NCBI RefSeq assembly: GCF_000001735.4
Contig: NC_003076.8
Coordinates: forward strand, 23,253,835 to 23,317,834
DNA: 64,000 nucleotides
DNA from: Arabidopsis thaliana
Taxonomy: Eukaryota; Streptophyta; Magnoliopsida; Brassicales; Brassicaceae
Direction of reading: 5' to 3'
The position numbers and the translations under genes are program-made. Below, one piece after another: positions 1 through 11,267 of the stretch (position 1 is its first letter; the number at the start of each line of letters is the position of its first letter). The notes beneath the pieces were generated by a model. It was given only the letters and a program-made list of their open reading frames with translations. It made no database searches and was not told the origin of the DNA.

Positions 1-2603
1 ATTGGTATACCAGTGTGGTAAAAAGTTCCTCCATGGTCATTGACCGGTGTTGCCACATTGAACGTGAGGGACGGTGTGGTTAGAGATGGAGAGTCGGATG
101 GAGAAAGATCAACGGTTTTGTCAGCCGCTGCGGTTGCTGGAGAAGGTTTAGGCATTAGTCCACCCACAGGGAGATTACAGCTAGCAATTGATTTGACATC
201 ATATCGACTGATGTCGAAATTGGTGACTGCATTTAGACCGCGGAATTTGATCGCTGCTATATCATAAGCTTCTGCAGCTTCCTCTTGAGTGCCTGAAATT
301 CCGCATCCAAATACTTTTGTGTTAAATCATAATCATAACAATTATTTAGATCAGAATTCATAAAAATATTGATACGGACTCACTAAATGTATTCATAAAA
401 ATGTTCAAATGGGACTCACTAAATGTGCCAAGATAAAGGTCTTTGTTGCCTGCAACTCTTCCAATTCGTGCCTGCCATCGACCATGCTGATGATGTCTGC
501 ATTATTGCAATAAAGTTGAATCATTTTATTAGGAACATACACATTAATTTAATCATTAAGAATTAAAATCAACTGGTTAGAGAATAAACAAACCTAGTGA
601 CGCCTCTGTACATGGAGGCACCCCTAGAGAATCCACTGCTTTTCCTATAATATAAAAAAATGTATTTTGGTTAACAAATAGATTTGATTTTCGTGGAACA
701 ACTATGAGAGAAAAAAAACGTATCTATCTCAAATAAAATGATTACCGTCTTAAAGAAGCAACGAACTCTTGTCGAGTCATGTGTTTCATTTCTTCAAGTT
801 CAGATTCGTAATTTGATATCTAATACAAGTATTTAGCCAGATAATGAATCAACTAAAATACAATCCTGACATATTCAGACAGACATACAAAAATGAGAGA
901 CAAAATTACCGGGAAATTAGTCGTAGTTGTAGGACCCCAATACTTAAGAGCTGCAAGGTCGTAAGCTCTAGCTGCTTTATCTTCCTTATCATAACCACCT
1001 GAACATAACAAACAATTTACTTCATATTAATACAAATTTAAATATAAAGAGAATGATAACGTTTCAGAAGGGAATTAAATACACAAGAAAGAAGAAAGAG
1101 ATGAAATAAATTGTTTAATAGAGAATTTATTGGAACTCACCTAAATAAACTGCAGAAACAATTAAAAATCATCACAAATTTCAGATCGTCCACGGTTGGG
1201 TAATCATTTCACGTCACAGAGACAAAACACAAACATAAAAAAAAAAGCGACGTTAGATTTTGCCATGACCTCTCATAAGTAAAAAAGTGAAAGTAAAAAA
1301 CATAAATACAATAAGCGCATTATAGTAAACATCAAATGAATCAGTCTAACACGCGCATTTTAAAGACGAAAATGTACCTTGTCTTCCTTTTCTGCTTTGG
1401 CCTTCTCTTCGGCAACTATTATCCCATAGATGAGCTTCGTATCTTCCAGTCCATCTATGTCTGTTATATTAATAAAAAAAAATCAATTATAGGTTTTCAC
1501 AAATTATAAACTCATGCATTTACACATGAGTTTATATGTTACACTATCGTCTAATTAATTATTTAAAGTAAACGAATAATTTGGTTATACGCACCTTGTG
1601 ACTCCTCTATAAATCGAGGTACGTTGTCCAAAACTCTCTACGTTCTTCTTCGGAGTAGGCGAAGCCTCTGAGACAGCTAGAGGATTCGGTTGTTGTTTAT
1701 GTACGCTAGAGACCTCCGACGAGTGTCCACCGGAGTAGTTTCCTAGGAAGCTAGCGGCTATTGACTTGAGCTCAGAGTCGTAGATCTCGGCGGCGGACGG
1801 AGGATGAAGCGGTGGCTGTAGGTCGGAAGAGAAGACAACGCCGCCAAGAGATTGCACTTGTTGCATTGGTCTTGTTGTCGTCGTTGAGGCTCCTCCGCCG
1901 AGGAAGTTCTCAAGTTTAGGACCGCCGGGGTATACGGAAAGAACCGCCGTGGCATCGCTGGGTGAAACTCCCGGTGACCCATCTTGCCGTTCGACTGAAA
2001 ATTGTTATCGTTTACAAAGGGTATTGAGGTAATTAGTGTTTTACTTTGAAGGAGACAATATCTAGTGAAAGATTCTATAGGGGAAATTAATAGATACTAT
2101 TTAATTTTATAACTAGATCTTATAGATACAGGATTCACTAGATTTGACTGATTCCAAGTACACCGAATCGAAAAAAATGATATAAGAGAAACAGAAGCAA
2201 TTAATTAAAAATTGACTACTTACTAAATCTAAAGTAAGCAAAACTTTAATTAAACCAAAAAAGGTAAGGAACTGGTCTAGGTGCAACAGAACACAAAGTT
2301 GGTCTGTCCTAATTCATACAAAATTTCAAAAGACAAAAACACTAATAAGTTGAGAGAGAGGGGGAGAGAAAGAAAACCTGGAGAAGTGGAGAAAGCTTGA
2401 AAGAGAGAGAGGTGAGAAGGGTGAGGATGATGATGATCTGATGTGGAGGAAGTGAGATTAGGGTTTGAGGAAGAATTGAAGTTGTTGTTATTGTTGGAGA
2501 GAGAGAAAGAGAGCCAGTTCTGGTGGGAGGAGGATGAAGAAGAAGGAGACAAAGAAGAATCATAGCTAGAAGAAGAAGAAGATTTGTTGTTATTGTTCTT
2601 CAT
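1..2603 (-). CDS. AIL5: AINTEGUMENTA-like 5 (PLETHORA 5) transcription factor, C-terminus off the left edge
   Basis: Nuclear AP2-family transcription factor of the AINTEGUMENTA/PLETHORA clade, which acts in embryo, meristem and lateral-organ growth. Coding exons on the minus strand: 2378-2603, 1595-1994, 1378-1460, 1141-1149, 910-998, 746-819, 594-644, 420-496 and 1-292 (continuing off the window). The N-terminus is Asn/Ser-rich ([16 protein letters not shown]). The first AP2 repeat begins [20 protein letters not shown] and continues through [20 protein letters not shown]; the linker is [19 protein letters not shown]; the second repeat begins [24 protein letters not shown] depends on the 9-nt exon at 1141-1149. 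About 433 codons are present; the family member is about 558 residues, so roughly 125 C-terminal residues lie outside. The AIL5 assignment rests on the N-terminus and gene order. Confidence 0.95.
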
Positions 2604-2870
2604 CTTTGGGAATAGGTTTTTTTTTTTCTTTGGGGACTCGTGAAGTCTTTGGATGAGAGAGAGAGAAAGATCTCTGGTGATTTCACGACTTTGGAAATAG
2701 TGGAAGGTCTCTCGTCTTTTAACTCCTTCCTCTAGGGTTTGAGAGATAGATAGAGAGAGAAAGAGAGAGGACACGACACAGATATAGAGGTCAAGATGAG
2801 AGAGACGAGTGAGGAAATGTATATGAGAGAGAGAACACGAGCGTCGAGACTCTGTAGTCTATATTCCAAG
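2604..2870 (-). promoter_or_regulatory. GA/CT-rich leader and proximal promoter of AIL5
   Basis: Immediately upstream of the AIL5 start, the plus strand is full of GAGAGA runs (about 2653-2670, 2745-2770 and 2797-2835), which read as CTCTCT in the transcript. GA repeats of this kind are recognised by plant BBR/BPC GAGA-binding proteins and are common in leaders and promoters of developmental regulators. Binding is inference from composition only. Confidence 0.5.
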
Positions 2871-5800
2871 CTAAATAAAATTATTTTGATAATTTTGGTT
2901 AGAAAATCACATGCAGAGACTACGTATAATCAATACTAGTATAAAACAATTAGAATGTCGGATGTATATATTTAGCTAATGATAGATCTATATTAACTAG
3001 TTTTAGTATTTAACACAAAAAATACTTAAAATTAACATTCGCACATCTTTTGTTCTTCAATTACCACATCTCTTCCACTTAATCTGAAGTTTTTATTCCT
3101 TTAAGCTGATAATAAAACATAAGAAAATCAATTTATATCAGTGTTGTCACCAGCTGCTACAAAAAAAAGTCACATATTTACCAAAGAATGTAATGATGAA
3201 ACTAAATTATTTCTCAAAAAAGTGTGTAAAATGTATAATGAAAATAGTAGAGCAGAGAGAGAGAGGAAGACAGCAAAAGGGCAAGTGGAAGCTTTTGATG
3301 GGATGAACTGGGCGGCGACTGATCTCACGTCACTTTCATTTTATTTTTGATTTTTTTATTTCATTGTGTATTTCTGTTTTGTGTTTCTTTCTTGCGACGT
3401 GGAAGGACGAACGGTCTACGTATTATAACACATACGGTGAATCTTTTGAACATTTGTTTTTTGTAAGTAAATATATTTATAAATGTCATGCAAGTTGGGA
3501 AGCACTTCCGAAATAGAATCCAAATGTTATTATCTTATGTAAATGTAGCATTATTTGCAGAAATTTTTTCTACTTCATAAGATTACCAATACCATGTCAA
3601 ATTAAACCAGTAATCTTGATTATGGGTCTTATTGTTTACATTTCCTCATTGTTGTCGATGAGGCTTAGCCTCGATCCTAGGCTAATTTTTTAATTAATTG
3701 TGGAGTTTATATATATAGAGCTTAATTATTACTACAAAATAGTGCAAGGAAAGTGGAATAATTGGAGATGGTCCAAAAAGGTGACGCGTGTCCCCTCTGT
3801 TCTGTATCCAATTATTACAAACTTTGGCCTTCCTCCTACTCTTTTCGTCATTCTTTGACCACTCCAATACCATTTGATATTTTCATCTCCTTTTTAAAAG
3901 ATTTATATGAGTAATTTTGGTACTTTTTCACTACATTCTACGATTCATAAAAATAAAATTGTTTTTCAAAAAATGAAAAAAGAGAGACAGAACTCGAGCG
4001 TCTTGTGGATTCGCTATTCATATGAAAGCTTTGGCGCCAATTTCCATTCTTTTCATCACCATCTGCTTTTTTGGGGTTCTTTTTTTTTGCAATGATGTTG
4101 AATTGTTAATAATTCGGTGATACACATATCGAATTTAAGAAAGCATTTTACAATTTTATTATAAATAAACAGAATTCGCCAAATCTAGCTTTTGTCGTGG
4201 CAAAACAAAAGGTTGGTCGGTATAAAACAATTGTGTTTCTCGGAATAATTGCTTATGTAATCCTTTGATTAATCTACATTTATGTTACTTCCGTTTCTTT
4301 TTTTCCGATAAATACGTATAAGACAATACTTTGCAATGACAATAATTTATTTGATATAAATCTCTAAGTATATTGAAGAAAGTTAATGCACTTTGTTTTA
4401 CCAAATTTTGAGTGCCACGATGTACTAATGCAGCACTGTACAACACACCAACAAACCAAAACAATGTTTTCTTCCTATTTAGTTGTGGTTTAGCAACATA
4501 TGCACGTAAATCACGTATAGTTGGTACGTTTTCGAAGCTTTCCGATGCACCGATGAGTATGACCGACAATTTCAGTTGAAACTATAGCGTTTAAAGTTTA
4601 GCGTTCAGAGTTTGAGTCAAACGCGTGGGATGAAGAATTGGTGAGATCTGTTAAAACCAGTTTGTAAGCTATTTTAATCACATGTTTGGACCGATAAGAA
4701 GAAATATAGACGAGGTTTAATTATGTATGTATGTGGTAATGGCGATTGGCGAGCACATGGTTTGCATGTAAACCGCCCACACGTGTCAGCTACCATGCAC
4801 ACGTGTCATCTGCATGCTGCGTTATCCCATTGTCTATCTCTTCACCCTGCACCATTATCGTGTTTTTACCAATTATAGTATATGCTTCCTTTCAATTATT
4901 GTGTTATACGCATCGACATTGTTTTATACACCAAAATGCAAAAACAGTCGTCTATACATGTCTTCTTCTTTTACTTACATATATGTTCTATTATATATAA
5001 TTTTTTCAAATTGCTTGTTTAAGATGATCATATTGATATAGTAGGAAATATGAATATATCATATGTTGATGGATATATAGGTGAAAATACACTAGATATA
5101 AGAATGTAAAATATTAACATCAATTATCTCCTTCTGTTCCAAGATAATTGATGTTTTGGGTTTTGCACAAAAATTAAGAAAAAGTAATTTTTATATTTTT
5201 AATTATTTTTTTGGTTAGTTTAATAATATTAATGTTATTTCTCTCCTTTCACTATTGGTTACAAACAAAAATGATAATGATAGTTTTTCAAAACATCAAT
5301 TTTGATGGAATAAGTAAAAAAACTCAAAACATCAAGTAACTTGGAACAAAGGGAGTAACACTTTAAAAGTTTTTTTAACAAGAAGAAAAGAAAAAAAATT
5401 AACACTTTAAACGTATCAACAAAATAAGAAAAAGAAGAAAAAAACAGTTTGAAATGTAAAATATATGCCAGCTTTTAAAGCACGTATTTGGTCTCCAGGT
5501 CGCGTCATGGAATTCGTTGTATCACGTGTTAAATAATCGGTAGTCTTTGTTTCCTTATTATCATTTTGTTCTATTACATCATAGTATAATGCTACCTTTT
5601 CCACTGAAAGCGGTCGAGGGCAGAGGGCTGGAGTTATTTAATGGAATATGCGGTCAAAGGATGTGAAACCACAAGTTTATTATTATGATTGTTGAACAAC
5701 AAAACTAATATAAGTTGAACAAGATTCCAAAAAGAGGGTCACGGTGGATGGATCGAAAGTAATGGCATCAAAACCGGAGTGGGTGTAGTGTAGTTTACTT

Positions 5801-8404
5801 TTGGACTAAGCAACTCACTTATCTACGAATAATTATTATGTAGACAGTAGACTTATCTGTTCTGATTATGGTAAAAAAAAAATGGAATCAATATTTATGT
5901 TTAGTATAATGGTCACACACAAAAAGGTACAACAATCCACTTGATTTCCATTTAATGAAATTTATCAAAAGAAACGTAATTTAATTATCTATTTACTCAA
6001 TAACTCATAACAGGTTTTACACAGATAATCAGAGATGTAAAAATTAAACAGGTATTTAAAATTGAGATTTTGGGTAAGAAAAAACCAAATTGTATAAAAG
6101 TAATACTACTTCATAATACATATACTCAAAATGTCAAATGACGACACTATTAGTATGTGCATTTTTATCATATGGTTATATCTCTTTTCTTGTGTTTTTT
6201 TTTTGTATTTTGTATTTTTAAAAATTTGTGAAGTTGCGTTTCAGCTTGTGATAGTTTTAGGTAGAGAAATAAAAGATATGTTTTAAAAAGAAACGAGGAG
6301 TAATAAAACAAGTAACAAAAGCCGAAAGAGTACTAAAAAGATAAAAAGAAAAGAAGAGTAGAAATTACAAAGAGTTCGGCGCCGAAATATATTTTATTTA
6401 TTTGACTACCATGCATGTTTTAGATTTCAATAATAATTCATGAAAGTACACTTGCATTTTTGTTAATATATGACACACGAAGGTAACTGATTTAATTTAA
6501 CCGAGCGATGGAAACATTGTGCCAACCGGTCCAGATTCAAATGCGGGTCTTCGTATAATCGTATCATACAATTTAAAAAGGTCGTCTAAAAACACTAACT
6601 GAATAGTGTGAAAAAATACGACTACAGATATAAACAAAACAAAACGAAATAAGAAAACGAATAAATGGGTCGGATTTTGAAAAGCTACATCAAATCATTC
6701 CCCACGTTCGCTTTGTCATCCTACTATTTTGTTATAATTGCAAAATTGTGAATTATTGTATGACAATACTATAATACACACAACACGTTCAGTTTTGTCT
6801 TTTTTTTTTTTACTCTGAAATATTTTAATAATAAATACGATTTGCTGCTTATTGGACAATGAAATAGGCGTTTGTTTTTTTCTTCTTCTTCATTTTAGTG
6901 GGAGCTATCTCAGTCGTTCAAATATGACAATATTTTCGTTGGCTGAAGAATATCCAACGGCTACAATCTCTTGTATGTTTGGTCCAGTGTATCACAGTGC
7001 ACATGAGCTAATGCAGTTAAGCCCGACGTGGTACTGGTACATCTAATTTATTTCTAACCGCCAACCGGTTTATATTATAAGCTCTTTGCTATTCAGTAAC
7101 CCAAGTTGATAAAGCTCATGTCTTTTTTTTGTCGAATAATAAGCTTACTAAACATGATTTGTTATGTGGAGATGAAATATTTGGTTTTGGATAACAGATA
7201 GGAAATGAATATAGCCAAAAAAATTAATTGGGGGCATTTCATGAAATTTATAGCAAATTAGTATTACGGATTTTATTGATATTTTCATATTTTGACATAT
7301 ATGCCAGTGCCACCTCTATCTCATATTTGGATTGGATCTGCCCAATTGAGTATCTATATGGGCTTGAGATAACTGGCCCAGCAATACAATACCAATAAAT
7401 TGCAATATCAACGCTGCAACGCTGAAAGATGACTAGTAAACTATTAAGAGACCCACTAAAGATTAAGAACCAACGATCCACTAAAATCAAACTGTCAAAA
7501 TGACCAACCGAAATATTTAAAATTAATAATAAAAGAATAAAATATAATAAAGATTTAGAAATGTTGATATTTGTCAATTATCTTAATTTAGGAAATTTAC
7601 TTATATCTTTAAATATATTTTGTGTATTTATGCTTAGAAAACTTAGGTTAATCAATAAAATGTATTTTATTTTTATACAAGAGAATGTAACTTGTGTCTT
7701 CTACAAGACTACAACATACACCTACAAGCTGCTAATCTATGGTTTGATTGGTAAACAAAATGGAGTAAAAGTAAGAGAGAGAAAAGCTGAAAAGAGAAGA
7801 AACCAAAAGTTTGTGTGCTAGTAAAAAATTACTCTGTTTTTATTGTATTAGTTGAAATATTTTTCTTTTTCTTTCAACTTGATTGAAAATTGAAATACAC
7901 AAAGCATAAGTGAGAGTAACTAATAAATTACGCCACAATGTTTACTCTAATTGGTACTACCAAATCACCCGTATCTATTTGCTGTCTAATCAGAAAAGAT
8001 GACCGCAGAATGATATAACATTCATGGTTTGATGATTGAAACCCATTTTCAAACAAAACAAAAATTGATTTGATGATCGATCCACGATATTTTAGAAACA
8101 ATGATTTACGTTCATTCCATAATTCCCATTTCCCAAAGATGAATGCCAATGTTGAAAAATAATTTTGCCATTTCTTCATTCAAAATAAAATACAATCATG
8201 AAACTACACCTAATAGTACTATTCTGTAGAATTTAATAAAAATGTTATTTATAATTTCAAACTTGATAGATAAAAATTAAATAAGGCAGAAGAATATGAA
8301 ATGTTTATCCAATATTCGGATAACTTTAGATTTAGTCAAATTCTGATACTAATTTTTGATTTGCTTCCTGTTGCTAACTATTAATCTGGTACAAAACAAT
8401 CATT
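2871..8404. other. 5.5 kb AT-rich intergenic region
   Basis: Upstream region of AIL5 and 3' flank of the DUF688-like gene. It holds one MITE-like element (5127-5355, listed separately). Short open frames occur (for example 4285-4569 minus, 94 codons) but show no family motif, splice context or coding-like composition. Otherwise I see homopolymer runs and no recognisable gene. Confidence 0.6.
5127..5355. mobile_element. Stowaway-like MITE (about 229 bp)
   Basis: The left end reads CTCCTTCTGTTCCAAG...TTGATGTTTTG. The reverse complement of the right end reads CTCCCTTTGTTCCAAG...TTGATGTTTTG. These imperfect terminal inverted repeats are about 35 bp long and flanked on both sides by TA (5125-5126 and 5356-5357). 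A TA target duplication with a CTCCCT-type terminus is characteristic of Tc1/mariner-derived Stowaway MITEs. The interior is AT-rich and non-coding. Confidence 0.75.
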
Positions 8405-9444
8405 TTAGAAAAGATTGTTTCTTGAATTCCGAGATGGAGAACCCCTAAACCATTGCCGTGGTGACGCCTTTATCAATCTCCGATCTTTCGAGGAAGACGA
8501 CGAAGAAGAAGATGAGCTCGACCTGTAGTCATTAAACCCCTCGAATCTCTCCAAGTCATCACAAGAATTTGAATTACCGTCACGAGCATTATTATTATCT
8601 GATGGATCATACGTGCGAATGTGTATATAAGAGATGCTACATATATATAAACAATGTTCTTAAAAAAAATTAAAAAATAACTAAAGAATCACATTGATTA
8701 TACTGGTAACTATAGCTTAGATTATGGTTTGCATAATGACAAAATGATTACATAATCTTTTACCAATCACACCATTTCTACGATATATTGTTCATTGACT
8801 ATGCAAGATTAATGACAAAAATCTAGATACTTCTGCAATTTCTATATGTGACTCACAATAGACGCAACTTTTTTAATGACTCCGTTATTCATTCCGAATT
8901 TTACTTTTCACATTCCTTCATTTCATAGTGTAATCAATCAAAATCTAAATTAATCATACCAACTATTATAGGTTAGACTTGACCTCTCTATCTATCTTGT
9001 GAAATCTCCAATAGATAAACGTAACGTTTTAAATTAGTTACCTTTATTAAGCATGCTTTGGCTCGACCATCTAGAGAAATATCTCTTTCGAAGATTCTTC
9101 CATCTCCAAAGCTTAATATTCGCCGGAAATAGAGAATGTTTATTAGAATTTCCGACGACTGAGACTGAGGGTTCAGGGAAACCAAGGCTGAGAAACGCCG
9201 GAGGAGGAGTAATCGGACGAACGTTTTCTTCCGGCGGAGGGTTGATCGGTGTTCCCGGCTGCATCTCCCACTTAAAAGGAACTCCTTCATTGAGACTACG
9301 ATGATGATAGTAATAGAACAATCTAGAAGAAACTCCCACCGATGAGCTTCTTGAGATCTCTGATTCTCTCTTGCATAGATCATTCTCCATTAACAATAAT
9401 GAAGCTTTTGGTATTGGAGTTATGTTATCGTATTCTTGATTCAT
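8405..9444 (-). CDS. DUF688-like plant protein of unknown function, 198 aa, two exons
   Basis: Exon 1 is 9042-9444 (ATG at 9444) and exon 2 is 8405-8598. The donor AAAG/GTAACT and acceptor CATCAG join in phase 1 to give 198 residues. A second AG at 8637-8638 would break the frame, which decides the acceptor. The protein carries VPFKWEMQPGTPINPPPEE, a signature of a plant family annotated DUF688 or hydroxyproline-rich-like, followed by ITPPPAFLSLGFP. The C-terminal half has a poly-Ser run ([16 protein letters not shown]) and a basic tail. There is no convincing signal peptide or membrane span. An upstream in-frame ATG at 9543 would add 33 residues, but the downstream start better fits the family N-terminus. 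Function unknown. Confidence 0.8.
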
Positions 9445-11267
9445 GGTGATGTTCGTTTGAGAGAAGAGAAAGAGAGAAGATTCGTGAGTTATGGAGACGA
9501 TGTATAGTGCAAATATGTGTATGTGTATATATATTTTATACATGGAAAGAGAGAGATTCTTGCCCGGGAAATTGGGTGTAAGAATGGATATAATTGATTT
9601 AATGGTTAGAAGAGTTGACTATGTGAATCTTAGACGCATAATGTGTTGTGTAATACATGTTTTGATAATAATGTCTTGTTCATAGTATTATATAATAATT
9701 AAAGGGTTTGACTTTATATTGTACATACAAACTTTATTTCTCTCGTTATAATTAAATTATGATAATACATCAAAATTTATCCAAAATAGTTTTTAGTTTA
9801 ATGATTTCATCGATTTAGTTGATGGATAAGATCGATTTATATTTAGTGCAGATTTGGTTGATACCGCATTTATGTAGCGAATCCGATATTTATTCTAAAC
9901 TACGATTATTTTCCAAAAGAAGAAATAAACCATAACCGTCTAAACATTCATTGTATGTACACACCAAGAAAATATTTATGTAATCTGCTATACAAAGATA
10001 GTTTTAAAAATGTTATTTTTGGAATTAGCCAAAGAATATTTGTTTCGTGATTCGGTTGCCTATTGATTTTTCTAGGTTGAACCGGGTTATCTGTAAAACG
10101 ATGTCTAAAACTAATTATTGGAACATGTTAAAAAAGCTATGTGTTCTTGTCATTTAAAAACATTCATAGTGGCCAACTACAATCCCTATTTGTTAGATCT
10201 ATTTCTTGATCATTGTAACCGAATTATTTAGAGTACATAAAAACTAAAACAAGGGTGGTTTCATCGATTTAGTCGGAGGATTAGACTCATTTTCGTTTGT
10301 AATGCACATATGATTGTTGCCATTGGCAACTACGATTAAAGAAACTTAATTATCCAACATAAGAAATATATCATACCTATTAAGAAACTGTATATGTTTT
10401 TGGTTTATAAAGAAAGCTTTTAGTTTTTTGAAAATTTCCAACGAAAATATTATATTTCCTTTATATAGATGTAGCTAGATATTAAAATCTATGTTTACTT
10501 TAAAATGAAGCACACGTTAGTACAGTCTTAAGGACGGGGCTGATTTCATATGCGCATGTGATGAGGCATTGTCCAATCCCTTAAGAGACGCCAAACTTTG
10601 CGTACTCCTCAATTTCATTTCGTTTAGTTCTTTACTTTAACCCATTTGTATGAATCATCGCACTAATCACGCAATTACCACACTCAAACCCCGCTTTTAC
10701 GAATACATCGCATTAAGTCTATTTTAATGAGAACACCTATTCTACTTTTACTGTTTGTTGGTCGGTAAAAGTTGATTTCCTTGTAAAAAAGTAAATACGA
10801 CTTGACCAAATCAGACACCCCCTAGTATCTATCATTCAGAGTTATGAAATTGAGGAAGTTCAGTAAAAGAAGTCCATAACTCACTTCAATTGTATTGGAC
10901 CGACCTAAGCAATCAAATCATGAAATGGTTTTCAAAGTGATTTGATTAGTTTGGTTGGAACTTGGAACAATGAACATGGTGATCTCTATGACTTACTGTA
11001 TGATTACTAATTTCATACTTATACTAGACATGATAATGTAATTGAGACTACGAACCTTGAATTTTTGGCGTTAGACAACCATATAATAAGATTATGATAT
11101 CCCAAAAGGATAAAAGATCTCTGATTTGTCACAACTAAAAGTTGAATATACATCACTTAGATATCCAAGGAGAGTTTTGGTGGTAGTGAATACAGTACTA
11201 CGACTACATTTTGCGACAAGTCTCTTTTAGCAACTTGGATCCACTGATTTTGAGCTCCTAGACATTT
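9445..11267. other. AT-rich intergenic region, 1.8 kb
   Basis: Between the starts of the DUF688-like gene and the 3' end of the SSX2IP-like gene. It contains the 5' leader and promoter of the former (GA-rich at 9468-9480) and a degenerate direct repeat near 9805 and 10258 sharing TTTCATCGATTTAGT. No gene seen. Confidence 0.5.

Noticed and set aside
4285-4569. 94-codon minus-strand ORF upstream of AIL5
   Set aside because: No family motif, no promoter or splice context, and low-complexity Lys tail from an A/T run; likely chance.
8599-8640. Alternative acceptor at 8637-8638 for the DUF688-like gene
   Set aside because: It gives the wrong phase and an early stop; the acceptor ending at 8599 restores the frame through the poly-Ser tail.
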